Assembly: GCF_000633515.1 (NCBI RefSeq) | Contig: NZ_AYMP01000029.1 | Location: 62,001-126,000, forward strand | Length of the DNA stretch: 64,000 bases | DNA from: Morganella morganii H1r | GTDB taxonomy: Bacteria; Pseudomonadota; Gammaproteobacteria; Enterobacterales; Enterobacteriaceae | Direction: 5' to 3' | In this document: one piece after another, positions 9,519-18,816 of the stretch | How the letters are laid out: every line of letters begins with the position of its first letter | How positions within the stretch are numbered: position 1 is the first letter of the stretch | Notes under the pieces: model-generated | The model's database searches: none | What the model was told of the DNA's origin: nothing | Seen by the model: only the letters and a program-made list of their open reading frames with translations | Made by a program: the position numbers and the translations under genes

Positions 9519-9873
9519 GGGGTATCCGTTCCTCTTAAACTGTTCCCTTTACTTTCGTTAAATATACCATTATCTGTTATTAATGACATTTAATTTCAAT
9601 CCGGAACCCGTACGATATATTATGAAATATTTGTTCACCATTAAATGAGTAAAAATAACCGGTTTAAAAAATAATATGTCAATTAATATATAAAGACAGA
9701 TAATATAACGGAGCCCCCCACATACAGATACCTCTTCAGGAGTATTGACAAAAATTATTTAAAGCAACTATTTACATAAGCTGAATTGATTAAGCTGCAT
9801 TTGATATACATCAATGAGAAAAACCGGGATCGCCGTATTTTTAGCCTTAACCCACACAAAATCTGAGGCTGAA
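9519..9873. promoter_or_regulatory. Divergent yjgN / nirB promoter region
   Basis: A 355-base AT-rich spacer between divergent genes. The nirB side holds the FNR box listed separately and a -10-like TATTTT at 9836-9841. Binding sites for NarL/NarP are expected in nir promoters but I could not identify them with confidence. Nothing coding is visible. Confidence 0.6.
9801..9814 (+). promoter_or_regulatory. FNR box of the nirBD promoter
   Basis: TTGATATACATCAA is a perfect TTGAT-N4-ATCAA palindrome, the FNR consensus. Its centre at about 9807.5 is 41.5 bases upstream of position 9849, and a -10-like TATTTT lies at 9836-9841. This spacing is that of a class II FNR-activated promoter like E. coli nirB. 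Anaerobic activation of nirBD is therefore expected. Confidence 0.88.
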
Positions 9874-12414
9874 ATGAGCAACGTCAAGTTAGCAATCATC
9901 GGTAACGGCATGGTCGGTCATCGCTTTACCGAAGAGCTTACCGATAAAGCGGACGCCGGACAGTTCGATATCACCGTATTCTGTGAAGAGCCGCGTGTCG
10001 CTTATGACCGCGTGCATCTTTCCTCCTATTTTTCCCATCATACGGCAGAAGAATTATCGCTGGTCAAACCCGGTTTCCATGAGAAACATAATATTACGGT
10101 ATTAACCAATGAACGGGTGATCACCGTTAACCGTCAGGAAAAGGTGCTGCACACCAATACCGGCCGCACCGTGCATTACGACAAACTGGTGATGGCGACC
10201 GGCTCTTATCCGTGGGTTCCGCCGATTAAAGGCAGTGATACCCGCGACTGCTTTGTTTACCGCACGATTGAAGATCTCAATGCCATCGAGGCCTGTGCCC
10301 GCCGCAGCCGTAAAGGTGTGGTAATCGGCGGCGGTCTGCTGGGACTGGAAGCCGCAGGGGCCCTGAAAAATCTGGGTATTGAAACGCATGTTATTGAATT
10401 TTCGCCGGTATTAATGGCGGAACAGCTTGATGCGCTCGGCGGCGAACAACTGAAGCAAAAAATTGAGCGGATGGGTGTAACGGTACATACCGGCAAAAAC
10501 ACCACGGAAATTACAGAGTCCGGCAGCGGAGAGAGCCGCAAAGTGCTGCATTTTGCCGATGGTTCGTCGCTGGAGACTGATTTTGTCGTTTTCTCCACCG
10601 GGATCCGCCCGCGCGACCGGCTTGCCCGCCAGTGCGGACTGGCCGTGTCGGAGCGCGGCGGTCTGGTGATTAACGACCAGTGTCAGACATCTGACCCGGA
10701 TGTGTATGCTATCGGGGAATGCGCATCATGGCACGGCAGAACTTACGGACTGGTGGCACCGGGCTACAAAATGGCGCAGGTGGCGGCGGATCATCTGCTG
10801 GGGCAGGAGAATCAGTTTACCGGCGCGGATATGAGCGCAAAACTGAAATTGCTGGGTGTGGATGTCGGTGGTATCGGCAATACACATGCGACAGACGACG
10901 GCTGCCACAGTTATATTTATCTCGATGAAGCCAATGAGGTTTATAAGCGGCTGATTGTCAGTGATGATAATAAATATCTGCTGGGTGCGGTGCTGGTCGG
11001 GGATACCGAAGATTACGGTAATCTGCTGCAACTGGCACTGAACCGCATCGAACTGCCGGAAAACCCGGATGTTCTGATCCTGCCCGCCCACGCCGGCAGT
11101 AAACCGGCAATCGGCGTGGAGTCCCTGCCGGACAGCGCGCAAATCTGCTCCTGTTTTGATGTCACCAAAGGGGACATTATTCAGGCCATTCATAACGGCT
11201 GCCAGACGGTGGCGGATATCAAAGCGGAAACCAAAGCCGGAACCGGCTGCGGCGGATGTGTTCCGCTGATCACACAGGTACTGAATGCCGAACTGACCAA
11301 TCTGGGTATTGAGGTGAATCATCACCTCTGTGAACATTTTGCCTATTCACGCCAGGAGCTGTATCACCTGATCCGCGTGGAAAAAATCACGACCTTTGAT
11401 GAGTTGCTGGGCCGCTATGGTGAAGGTTACGGCTGTGAAGTATGCAAACCCACTATCGGTTCCCTGCTCGCATCCTGCCGGAATGACTATATTCTGCGCG
11501 ACGACCTGGTACCGCTACAGGATACCAACGATAATTTCCTCGCTAATATGCAGAAAGACGGTACCTATTCGGTGATCCCGCGTTCGCCGGGCGGCGAAAT
11601 CACCCCTGAAGGTTTACTGACCATCGGTGCGGTTGCGCAGGAATATCATCTGTATACCAAGATTACCGGCTCACAGCGCATTGCTATGTTCGGGGCGCAA
11701 AAGCAGGATTTACCGGCTATCTGGGAAAAACTGATCACCGCCGGATTTGAAACCGGGCACGCCTATGCCAAAGCACTGCGGATGGCGAAAACCTGTGTCG
11801 GCACGGCATGGTGCCGGTTCGGGGTCGGTGACAGCACCGCGCTGGGCGTTGAGCTGGAACACCGTTATAAAGGCATCCGCACCCCGCATAAAATGAAGTT
11901 CGGCATCTCGGGCTGTACCCGCGAGTGTTCAGAGGCGCAGGGCAAAGATATCGGGATTATCGCCACTGACAAAGGCTGGAACCTGTATGTCTGCGGAAAC
12001 GGCGGCATGAAACCGCGCCACGGCGATCTGCTGATGGCTGACCTCGATAAAGAGACTCTGATACGCTATATCGACCGCTTTATGATGTTTTACATCCGTA
12101 CCGCCGACAAACTCAGCCGGACATCCACCTGGCTGGAAAGCCTCGAGGGCGGGATTGATTACCTGCGGGATGTGATTGTCAGCGACAAACTGGGGCTGAA
12201 TGCTCAGCTGGAGCAGGAACTGACACAACTGCGCGAAAAAGTGACCTGTGAGTGGCAGGAAACGGTAAACAACCCGCATGCCCGCAAGCGCTTCAGTCAC
12301 TTTATTAACAGCCCGCTGCCGGATCCGGATGTTCAAATGGTAAGTGAGCGCTTACAACATCGTCCGGCCCGCCCGGAAGAGCGGATTGCTGTCACTCTGA
12401 TCGGGGAGGAATAA
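9874..12414 (+). CDS. nirB: NirB, NADH-dependent nitrite reductase large subunit
   Basis: Cytoplasmic siroheme enzyme that reduces nitrite to ammonia with NADH. The 846-residue protein has an FAD/NAD-binding pyridine nucleotide oxidoreductase domain (GNGMVGHR at the N-terminus, NAD motif GGGLLGLE), a BFD-like [2Fe-2S] domain (CSCFDVTKGD followed by GTGCGGC), and a C-terminal siroheme/[4Fe-4S] domain with CVGTAWC and CTREC. The frame opens at 9814, but the ATG at 9874, preceded by TGAGG, starts MSNVKLAIIGNGMV and matches E. coli NirB in length. Siroheme could come from the cobA and met8-type genes downstream. nirD follows after two bases. Confidence 0.97.
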   Translation: MSNVKLAIIGNGMVGHRFTEELTDKADAGQFDITVFCEEPRVAYDRVHLSSYFSHHTAEELSLVKPGFHEKHNITVLTNERVITVNRQEKVLHTNTGRTVHYDKLVMATGSYPWVPPIKGSDTRDCFVYRTIEDLNAIEACARRSRKGVVIGGGLLGLEAAGALKNLGIETHVIEFSPVLMAEQLDALGGEQLKQKIERMGVTVHTGKNTTEITESGSGESRKVLHFADGSSLETDFVVFSTGIRPRDRLARQCGLAVSERGGLVINDQCQTSDPDVYAIGECASWHGRTYGLVAPGYKMAQVAADHLLGQENQFTGADMSAKLKLLGVDVGGIGNTHATDDGCHSYIYLDEANEVYKRLIVSDDNKYLLGAVLVGDTEDYGNLLQLALNRIELPENPDVLILPAHAGSKPAIGVESLPDSAQICSCFDVTKGDIIQAIHNGCQTVADIKAETKAGTGCGGCVPLITQVLNAELTNLGIEVNHHLCEHFAYSRQELYHLIRVEKITTFDELLGRYGEGYGCEVCKPTIGSLLASCRNDYILRDDLVPLQDTNDNFLANMQKDGTYSVIPRSPGGEITPEGLLTIGAVAQEYHLYTKITGSQRIAMFGAQKQDLPAIWEKLITAGFETGHAYAKALRMAKTCVGTAWCRFGVGDSTALGVELEHRYKGIRTPHKMKFGISGCTRECSEAQGKDIGIIATDKGWNLYVCGNGGMKPRHGDLLMADLDKETLIRYIDRFMMFYIRTADKLSRTSTWLESLEGGIDYLRDVIVSDKLGLNAQLEQELTQLREKVTCEWQETVNNPHARKRFSHFINSPLPDPDVQMVSERLQHRPARPEERIAVTLIGEE

Positions 12415-12416
12415 TC

Positions 12417-12752
12417 ATGAGTCAATGGATTACGGTTTGTCAGGTCAGTGATATCACGCCGGGAACCGGCGTATGTGCGCTGGTCGGGGATGCTCAGGTG
12501 GCACTGTTTCGCCCTTATCCGGACGATCGTATTTTTGCTCTGAGCAATATCGATCCCTTTGCGCAGGCCAGCGTGCTGTCGCGCGGATTAATTGCGGAAC
12601 ACAACAATGAACTGTGGATTGTCAGCCCGCTGAAAAAACAGCGTTTCCGGCTGACGGACGGGCTGTGTGCGGAAGACGCCGCCTATTCCGTCGCCGCCTT
12701 TGCGGTTAAGGTGACGGATGGCACAGTGAGTGTTTCAGCGGTATCTCAATAA
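12417..12752 (+). CDS. nirD: NirD, nitrite reductase small subunit
   Basis: A 111-residue Rieske-fold subunit of the NADH nitrite reductase. NirD lacks the Rieske Cys/His ligands in enterobacteria, and none are seen here. Family segments include CALVGDAQVALFRPYPDDRIFALSNIDPF split around residues 22-50. It starts two bases after nirB. No nirC nitrite channel and no cysG follow, unlike the E. coli nirBDC-cysG operon. A hairpin terminator downstream closes the unit. Confidence 0.95.
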   Translation: MSQWITVCQVSDITPGTGVCALVGDAQVALFRPYPDDRIFALSNIDPFAQASVLSRGLIAEHNNELWIVSPLKKQRFRLTDGLCAEDAAYSVAAFAVKVTDGTVSVSAVSQ

Positions 12753-12760
12753 TCTTACAC

Positions 12761-12798
12761 AAAAAAAAGCGCAAAATAACTGAGGGTATTTTGCGCTT
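12761..12798 (-). terminator. Rho-independent terminator of the leftward symporter gene
   Basis: A perfect 12-bp stem, AAGCGCAAAATA (12767-12778) with TATTTTGCGCTT (12787-12798), loop of eight. On the minus strand the stem is followed by a U-run (the A8 at 12761-12768 on the plus strand), so it serves the leftward transcript. Confidence 0.85.
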
Positions 12799-12830
12799 AA
12801 TACATGACACATAAAACGGTTTTTTATTGC

Positions 12831-12872
12831 GGCGCGGTACCGGTATCCCCTGTACCGCGCCTGTCTTGTTTC
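12831..12872 (+). terminator. Rho-independent terminator of nirBD
   Basis: A perfect GC-rich 10-bp stem, GGCGCGGTAC (12831-12840) with GTACCGCGCC (12852-12861), followed by a T-rich stretch (TGTCTTGTTTCTT). It suits the rightward nirBD transcript, although the T-run is imperfect. Confidence 0.65.
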
Positions 12873-12886
12873 TTCTGAACGCCCGG

Positions 12887-14179
12887 TCAGGCTGATGTTG
12901 CCTGTGACACCGGAGGTTCAATAACTGACTTTGGTTTTCCGCGGCAGCCTTCACCGTAGTGCTCGCCTTCCCAGCGGCCGACCATTGCAGCCCCGATAGC
13001 GTTACTCATCACGTTAGTGGCAGAGCGGCCCATATCAAGGAACGGATCCACACCCATCAGCAGAATCAGCCCCGCTTCCGGAATGTTGAACTGGTTCAGG
13101 GTCGCCGCGATAACCACCAGAGACGCACGCGGTACACCGGCCATCCCTTTCGAGGTCAGCATCAGAATCAGCAGCATGGTAACCTGCTCACCCATAGACA
13201 GGGTGATGTTACATGCCTGAGCGATAAAGATAACTGCAAATGAACAGTAAGCCATTGAACCGACCAGGTTAAAGGAATAACCGATTGGCAGTACGAAGCT
13301 GGCGATCTTGTTGGAAACACCGAACTCTTCCAGTTTTTCCAGAGTCCCCGGGAATGCCGCTTCAGAACTTGATGTGGTGAATGCCAGCAGTGCAGGCTCA
13401 GTGATACCTTTGGTCAGACGGAAGATACAGCGGCCGACAACCAGTGCAGCCAGACCAATCAGAATCACCCACAGCATCGCCAGTGTGAAATAGAATTCAC
13501 CCATGAAGATACCGGCGCTGACCAGTACACCCAGGCCGCGTTCTGCGATCATACCGGAGATAGCGGCAAAGACTGTCAGCGGCGCAAACAGCATCACGTA
13601 ACCGGTTAATTTCAGCATCAGGCTGACGAGGGATTCCAGTACGTTGATGATCGGCATACCTTTCTCACCGATAGCGGAGAGACTGATACCCATAAAGATG
13701 GAAAATACAACGATTTGCAGAATTTCGTTACGCGCCATCGCGTCAACGATACTGGTCGGAATCGCATGCGCAATAAAGGTTTTGAAGGAGAAAGGAACCG
13801 GTTCCACCATGCCTTCAACCGCACCGGCAGTGTCTGCAACGAAGTTAATACCCGCGCCCGGCTGGAACAGGTTAACAATAACCAGACCTAACAGGATTGA
13901 GATAAAGGATGCGCAGATAAATAAGAACAGTGTTTTGGAGAAAACACGACCTAACGTTTTCGCATCACCCATTTTCGCGATACCAACAACCAGTGTTGAT
14001 ATAATCAATGGGGCGATAATCATTTTAATCAGACGTAAGAAGATATCGGTAATAATAGAGATATCTTTTGCATAGACCTTATTAAATTCAGCAGATGCCA
14101 TTTCATTAAAGCTAAAGCCGACAATCACACCGACAATAAGACCAATGACTATCCAAGTGGTTAAACTCTTCGATTTCAT
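12887..14179 (-). CDS. DAACS-family dicarboxylate/amino acid:cation symporter (copy 1)
   Basis: A 430-residue inner-membrane secondary transporter of the glutamate/dicarboxylate:cation symporter family. The family hairpin motif is present as FTTSSSEAAFPGTL, with the NLVGSMAYCS and GVPRASLVVIAAT segments lining the substrate site. It lies just after the methylaspartate operon in the same direction, so glutamate or aspartate uptake is a likely role; C4-dicarboxylate transport is the alternative. A close paralogue lies at 48771-50069. A weak terminator-like hairpin separates it from the upstream DUF4387 gene, so its transcription may be partly independent. Confidence 0.88.
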   Translation of the reverse strand: MKSKSLTTWIVIGLIVGVIVGFSFNEMASAEFNKVYAKDISIITDIFLRLIKMIIAPLIISTLVVGIAKMGDAKTLGRVFSKTLFLFICASFISILLGLVIVNLFQPGAGINFVADTAGAVEGMVEPVPFSFKTFIAHAIPTSIVDAMARNEILQIVVFSIFMGISLSAIGEKGMPIINVLESLVSLMLKLTGYVMLFAPLTVFAAISGMIAERGLGVLVSAGIFMGEFYFTLAMLWVILIGLAALVVGRCIFRLTKGITEPALLAFTTSSSEAAFPGTLEKLEEFGVSNKIASFVLPIGYSFNLVGSMAYCSFAVIFIAQACNITLSMGEQVTMLLILMLTSKGMAGVPRASLVVIAATLNQFNIPEAGLILLMGVDPFLDMGRSATNVMSNAIGAAMVGRWEGEHYGEGCRGKPKSVIEPPVSQATSA

Positions 14180-14305
14180 AATAATTCCATTCTGTGTTGG
14201 GTCGCATTTATTCTCAACTTACTTAATATCCTCTGAAATTTTATTTCAGTTATTTTTACCCAGCCTTCCGTGGCTTTAAATATTAAATAAATTTATACAA
14301 CACAC

Positions 14306-14340
14306 TGAGAAAAATGACGATTTCTGTTTCTGAAATCGAT
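14306..14340 (-). terminator. Possible weak terminator after the methylaspartate operon
   Basis: A 7-bp stem, CGATTTC (14318-14324) with GAAATCG (14332-14338). On the minus strand it is followed by TCATTTTTCTC. It is AT-rich and may only attenuate read-through from the DUF4387 gene into the symporter gene. Confidence 0.4.
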
Positions 14341-14411
14341 GCGGAGTACAGGGAAACCCCGTACGCCACACCGAGTTGTCGTACTAATGAGATATTGAAT
14401 GACTGATATTG

Positions 14412-14729
14412 TTAAATATCAAATTCCATTTTTAATAAAGGCGCATGTTGCTGGGCACCATAAACATCGGTATCTCCGACAGCACCAGAAACAATATGTC
14501 TCGGCATTACAATTTTTACAGCATTCGCCGGGTCGAACCAGACAATATTATCGATAAAGTCAGGTTTCACACAGTACAGACCGGCAACTACGTCTTTATT
14601 AAATTGTTTTGAATTTTTTACCGCGGTATACGTTTCTTTATCCTTGAATAAAATATCCATCACAATTTCATACGGACCGGAGTTTTTAGAACGCACAACT
14701 TTGGCTAATTCTAAAATTGACTTTTTCAT
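14412..14729 (-). CDS. DUF4387-family protein, partner of the AtuA-type protein
   Basis: A 105-residue small cytoplasmic protein of the DUF4387 type (MKKSILELAKVVRSKNSGPYEI..., ending PLLKMEFDI). Its start codon overlaps the end of the DUF1446/AtuA-like gene by four bases. DUF4387 and DUF1446 domains are commonly neighbours or fused, so the two probably form one enzyme or complex. No catalytic motif is obvious. Placement in the methylaspartate operon suggests a step after mesaconate, which is inference only. Confidence 0.82.
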   Translation of the reverse strand: MKKSILELAKVVRSKNSGPYEIVMDILFKDKETYTAVKNSKQFNKDVVAGLYCVKPDFIDNIVWFDPANAVKIVMPRHIVSGAVGDTDVYGAQQHAPLLKMEFDI

Positions 14730-16099
14730 TTCGCCACTCCTTCAGGTGTTACATTCTCCATACGGAATGTGAATTTAATATCCGGGGTGTATTCCATCAG
14801 ATGATAGATGGAGAACTCATACACTTTACCGGCACGGATATCCGACGGAGAGAACGGGAAGGCTAAGTTGCCTGCGGTGGCGATACGGCCATCATACCCG
14901 TAGTGCAGCATAGTGGAACGTGCCAGGGAACAGATACTGTCCGCCTGCTCCTGGGTAGGCGCAACAACATCCAGTAAAATACCCAGCTCATAACTCCTGG
15001 TGACAGTTTCAGGTTCTGCATCACCCATCACACCGTTTTTACCGTACAGATGGAAATTCATTTTCACGGTATCAGGGTCGATGCTGAGGTTTTTCTCAAC
15101 ACTTTTACGCACTTCCGCCAGAATCTTATCCATACCGGCGATCATGATAGGGTCATGCGTACCGGCGATCGTGATGGTGCGGTAACCGACCGGACGTGCC
15201 GCTTCCAGTTTAACGGTATACGGTGTTGATACATGGCGTGAACCGGTTACACGAACCTGCCCGTTACCCAGATCTTCAAACTTACACTCTTTCAGATCCA
15301 GCACACCGCCCGGTCCCGGTAATACATACGGGTTGGATTTCTCATACAGGGTGTGAGCCGCTGCTGAGGTGTCCGTAAACTTGCGGATCGGGTTGAATGC
15401 TTTCAGGGTGAAACCGGTTTCGTCGATAATACCCATTGCACAGTCGGAGCCGGAACCCGGGGTGGCTGCGATTGCCGCACACTCCAGAATCTTACCGCAG
15501 TGCAGTGCCAGGCCTTCGTCGAACCCTTTCATAATCGGCAGAGCCGCGAAGCAGCACGGGTCATAGGAACGGCCGGCCAGCACAACCTGAGCACCGGCTG
15601 CCAGTGCTTCCTGGAACGGCTCGACACCCATCTGAGCAACGATATAGGTACTTTCGTCGATCACTTCATGCGTCAGTTCAGGCACGAACGCCAGCGGCGT
15701 GATTTTGCCTGCATCCAGCGCTTCGTGAACGGTTTTCTTCTCAACATCCGCCGGGATCAGGGCCATCCTGAATGACAGTCCTTCTTCCTTCGCCAGTTCC
15801 AGAATGATTTCACGGCACCATTCCAGATGAGGCTGTGCACCTGAACCACCGGCAGTACCGATGACAACCGGAATATTGTTTTTCACACCGGCTTTCAGCA
15901 TATAACGCAGGTCGCGTTTTACCCCGGCACGGTCAGTAAAGGCTTTACCGGAACCGAGGTAGTGAGGACCCGGGTCAGAAGACCCGGCGTCGACGGCGAT
16001 AAGATCCGGCGATTCTTCCATCGCCTTCATAAAACTCTCTTCCGGAAATCCGTACCCCAGGATGGCAGTAGGGGACAGGATTTTAAATGTCCTGGACAT
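14726..16099 (-). CDS. AtuA-like (DUF1446) protein of the methylaspartate operon
   Basis: A 457-residue DUF1446-family protein. Recognisable parts are LSPTAILGYGFPEESF at the N-terminus, DLIAVDAGSSDPGPHYLGSG, VVIGTAGGSGAQPHL and GRSYDPCCFAALP. The family is named after AtuA of acyclic terpene degradation in Pseudomonas, and its chemistry is unproven. It starts 9 bases after mal with an AAGGAAG ribosome site and is coupled to the DUF4387 gene. Being fixed between methylaspartate ammonia-lyase and DUF4387, it may act on mesaconate or citramalate, which is inference. No signal peptide or membrane segment is seen. Confidence 0.85.
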   Translation of the reverse strand: MSRTFKILSPTAILGYGFPEESFMKAMEESPDLIAVDAGSSDPGPHYLGSGKAFTDRAGVKRDLRYMLKAGVKNNIPVVIGTAGGSGAQPHLEWCREIILELAKEEGLSFRMALIPADVEKKTVHEALDAGKITPLAFVPELTHEVIDESTYIVAQMGVEPFQEALAAGAQVVLAGRSYDPCCFAALPIMKGFDEGLALHCGKILECAAIAATPGSGSDCAMGIIDETGFTLKAFNPIRKFTDTSAAAHTLYEKSNPYVLPGPGGVLDLKECKFEDLGNGQVRVTGSRHVSTPYTVKLEAARPVGYRTITIAGTHDPIMIAGMDKILAEVRKSVEKNLSIDPDTVKMNFHLYGKNGVMGDAEPETVTRSYELGILLDVVAPTQEQADSICSLARSTMLHYGYDGRIATAGNLAFPFSPSDIRAGKVYEFSIYHLMEYTPDIKFTFRMENVTPEGVAK

Positions 16100-16108
16100 A
16101 ATGCTTCC

Positions 16109-17350
16109 TTATGCTTTCGCTTTCAGTACAGCCAGTGTGCGGTTCATTTCGTTATGAACGATGTTCATACCTTCATCGAAGCCCATACCCGGCTTGATCA
16201 GCATACGCATCGGGCGTGTTGCAATCGCGATATGCACACAGGTACGCGCACTGACGTCGGTTTCGTTACAGGTACCGCCCTGGTATGCTTCCATACCGTG
16301 TTTCTGGCAGTACAGCACCGCGTCAGCGATGTTGTGAACAGAACCCAGGTCAGGCGTTTTGATCTGAACCATGTCACAGCAGCCGGCATCCGTGAAGTCG
16401 ATGATGTCCTGACAGGTGTTACACCATTCGTCAGCAACGATTTTGACTTTGGAACCCAGTTTTTTCAGGTGATCCATAATGCCTTTCATCAGGCGGATCT
16501 GGTCTGGTTTGTTTCCTGCGTCAACCGGACCTTCGATGTACAGTTCCAGATCACCGGCCTGCTCCTGCAGACTTGCGATATATTCCGCACAACGAATCGG
16601 ATCTTTGTCGAAAATTAAACCGATAGTGCCGTAAACGTCGATATGCAGTGATGGCTTGTAAGTGTCTTCTGTGCGTAACTCAACGATACGCTTGGCCAGC
16701 CATTCAACATAAGCGCGCAGTTTTTCACCCTGGCGGCCCAGTTTTTCATCCACGTTGTTGATAAGGCCGTGCGGCAGAACGTCAACGTGTTTGAGGATCA
16801 TTTTGTCCACAGCGTTGTAGCGGTCATCACCACTCTGACCAAACAGAGGAATCGGCTCAGCCACAACCGGCAAGTGCCACTCGTCGCACACAACTTCAGC
16901 TTTCAGACGGTTGCTTGCCAGTGCTGCAGCGTCCAGCAGAGCCTGGGACAGACCATAACGGATAGCGGTATGCAGTTGTTTGCCTTCCACTTTCAGTTCA
17001 TCGAAGAACTTAGCGTTGTTGCGGAACTCACTGACATCACGGCCTTCCAGCAGCGGTTTGATGTGTTTTTCCAGGAACGGAATGAAGTTTTCCGCCAGGA
17101 ATAACGGGTCACGACCACCCGCACCGGAGTACTGAACCGCGGCACAATCACCCATTGCCACTGAACCGTTTTCCAGGATTAACTGGACTGACACACACTC
17201 ACCCGCCTGACGCACTGCGGTAAAGCCCGGAGTGACCGGCTTACCGGTGTAAACGAAACCGTCGTGACCTGCGCCGTCTTTGATAGCCTGCTGGTCGTCA
17301 AAATAGAAGGATGAGTTACCCGCCGTGAACAATGCCTGTTTAATTTTCAT
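16109..17350 (-). CDS. mal: Methylaspartate ammonia-lyase
   Basis: Removes ammonia from (2S,3S)-3-methylaspartate to give mesaconate, the second step of glutamate fermentation by the methylaspartate route. The 413-residue enolase-superfamily protein has the length of the Clostridium tetanomorphum enzyme. The known residues fall at the same numbers: His194 (LPH), metal ligands Asp238 (LHIDVYG), Glu273 (YIEGPVD) and Asp307 (VADEW), and catalytic Lys331 (QIKTPD). Its ATG shares one base with the glmE stop (TAATG). All active-site residues that I can place are intact. Confidence 0.97.
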   Translation of the reverse strand: MKIKQALFTAGNSSFYFDDQQAIKDGAGHDGFVYTGKPVTPGFTAVRQAGECVSVQLILENGSVAMGDCAAVQYSGAGGRDPLFLAENFIPFLEKHIKPLLEGRDVSEFRNNAKFFDELKVEGKQLHTAIRYGLSQALLDAAALASNRLKAEVVCDEWHLPVVAEPIPLFGQSGDDRYNAVDKMILKHVDVLPHGLINNVDEKLGRQGEKLRAYVEWLAKRIVELRTEDTYKPSLHIDVYGTIGLIFDKDPIRCAEYIASLQEQAGDLELYIEGPVDAGNKPDQIRLMKGIMDHLKKLGSKVKIVADEWCNTCQDIIDFTDAGCCDMVQIKTPDLGSVHNIADAVLYCQKHGMEAYQGGTCNETDVSARTCVHIAIATRPMRMLIKPGMGFDEGMNIVHNEMNRTLAVLKAKA

Positions 17351-18795
17351 TATGGTCTTCCTACTAATTTACTGTGAGATACTGCGTTAATATCATCAAT
17401 AATCATCTGGAATGAAGCTTCACGACCCTCTTCGCGGGCACGCTCAGCAACGAAATCATGGTGCATGGACAGAACGTCATCCGGCAGCGGAACCGCGCCT
17501 GCGTCGAACACACGGATTGCGCCGTTGTTATCGCGGATAGGCATCATCTTGCCGGAGTTACACATCGCAGGAGCGAACGGAATATCCAGAACACCGGCTT
17601 CGAATGCGCGGACAGTACCGACGGCAATGTCGCCGTTACCCAGTTCAAGAACTTTCTTCATCACTGCGCGGACTTCGCGTTTAATCAGTTCCACTTCCAG
17701 ATCCACGTCTTTGCACGGCGGGAATTTCTGATCGCGGACCATGTTCAGCATCTGGTTGGAGGCACGCAGACCCTGGCAGTTCGCTTCCGCAGTCGGGATA
17801 CCGAATGCTTCATGCGGAGACTTTGTGATCACTTTGGTTGCACCGGACATACCGGCAACCGCCGCACCCCAGGAGATAACGGCTGCCGCACGGGATTCAT
17901 CTTCCGGGAAACCGCCCATCCACTGGTGGAATACGGTACTCAGCTCATAATCTTCGTAGCCGTAAGCGCGGAAGTATTCATGAGACAGTTCACGCAGGGA
18001 GCGGATTGCCGCGATATCCTGCACTAAGTTACCGACCTGGCCGTAACCGACGGTGATGGATTTAACGCCCTGCTCCAGCGCCACCAGACCTTCGATAATT
18101 GCCACAGTGTGAGAAATGAATGGCGGGATCAGCGTACCGGTTAACGGACCGAATGGTTCGCGGTTGATACGGATACCGTTTTCTTCATATAAACCGATGA
18201 CGCGGTCGCAGTACTGCCAGTCACGGATGGATTTTTCCAGGGTGACACGTTTTGCGTAAGGGATGTTATAGGAGATGCCACCGCCTTCGTAACTGGTGAA
18301 ACCACTCGCCATGGAGATTTCACACAGCAGACGTGCATCCGGCGTCCCGTGACGGATCTGCAGTGGTTTATCCAGGGATTCAGTGATGTGACGGCAGGCT
18401 GCAACACCGTGGTTAACCACCGGCAGGCCGTTCAGTTTGGATGTACCGGCCTCAACAGATTTCTGAATACCGACCGCCGCTTCTTCATAACGGTTCAGAC
18501 GGGTATACGCATCGATAGTGGTCGGCAGCAGGTCACACTCTTTCTGCAGTTTTTTCAGCAGCTCGATGTGCTCTTCGATTAAGGCAACACCTGCACGCGG
18601 CTGGCTTAATGTGATGCCGTCACGGTCAGCTTCGAATAATTTTTTGGCAAAGTTTTTATCTTCAGAGATAGTCGCCTGATATTTGACGCCATCTTCAAAG
18701 TTTTCCACGTCTTTCCCTGTCACCCAGGTCTTTAATACGTCTTTGCGCTCGGCCATGAAGTCGTCGATTGCAATTTTTTTATTCTTCAGTTCCAT
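17350..18795 (-). CDS. glmE: Glutamate mutase epsilon subunit
   Basis: The catalytic TIM-barrel subunit of adenosylcobalamin-dependent glutamate mutase, which rearranges L-glutamate to 3-methylaspartate. The 481-residue protein has the family-typical length. Substrate-binding Arg residues known from C. cochlearium appear at Arg67 (LSQPRAG) and in QIRHGTPDAR, and EGGGISYNIPYAK corresponds to the active-site region. It lies 21 bases after glmL with GGAG seven bases before the ATG and is coupled to mal. It is also called mutE, unrelated to DNA mismatch repair. Confidence 0.96.
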   Translation of the reverse strand: MELKNKKIAIDDFMAERKDVLKTWVTGKDVENFEDGVKYQATISEDKNFAKKLFEADRDGITLSQPRAGVALIEEHIELLKKLQKECDLLPTTIDAYTRLNRYEEAAVGIQKSVEAGTSKLNGLPVVNHGVAACRHITESLDKPLQIRHGTPDARLLCEISMASGFTSYEGGGISYNIPYAKRVTLEKSIRDWQYCDRVIGLYEENGIRINREPFGPLTGTLIPPFISHTVAIIEGLVALEQGVKSITVGYGQVGNLVQDIAAIRSLRELSHEYFRAYGYEDYELSTVFHQWMGGFPEDESRAAAVISWGAAVAGMSGATKVITKSPHEAFGIPTAEANCQGLRASNQMLNMVRDQKFPPCKDVDLEVELIKREVRAVMKKVLELGNGDIAVGTVRAFEAGVLDIPFAPAMCNSGKMMPIRDNNGAIRVFDAGAVPLPDDVLSMHHDFVAERAREEGREASFQMIIDDINAVSHSKLVGRP

Positions 18796-18816
18796 TTAAT
18801 GGCTCCAATAATCTTG

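Noticed and set aside
12831-12861. The GC-rich hairpin after nirD as a protein-binding operator
   Set aside because: Its position after the gene and the T-rich tail fit a terminator better than an operator.
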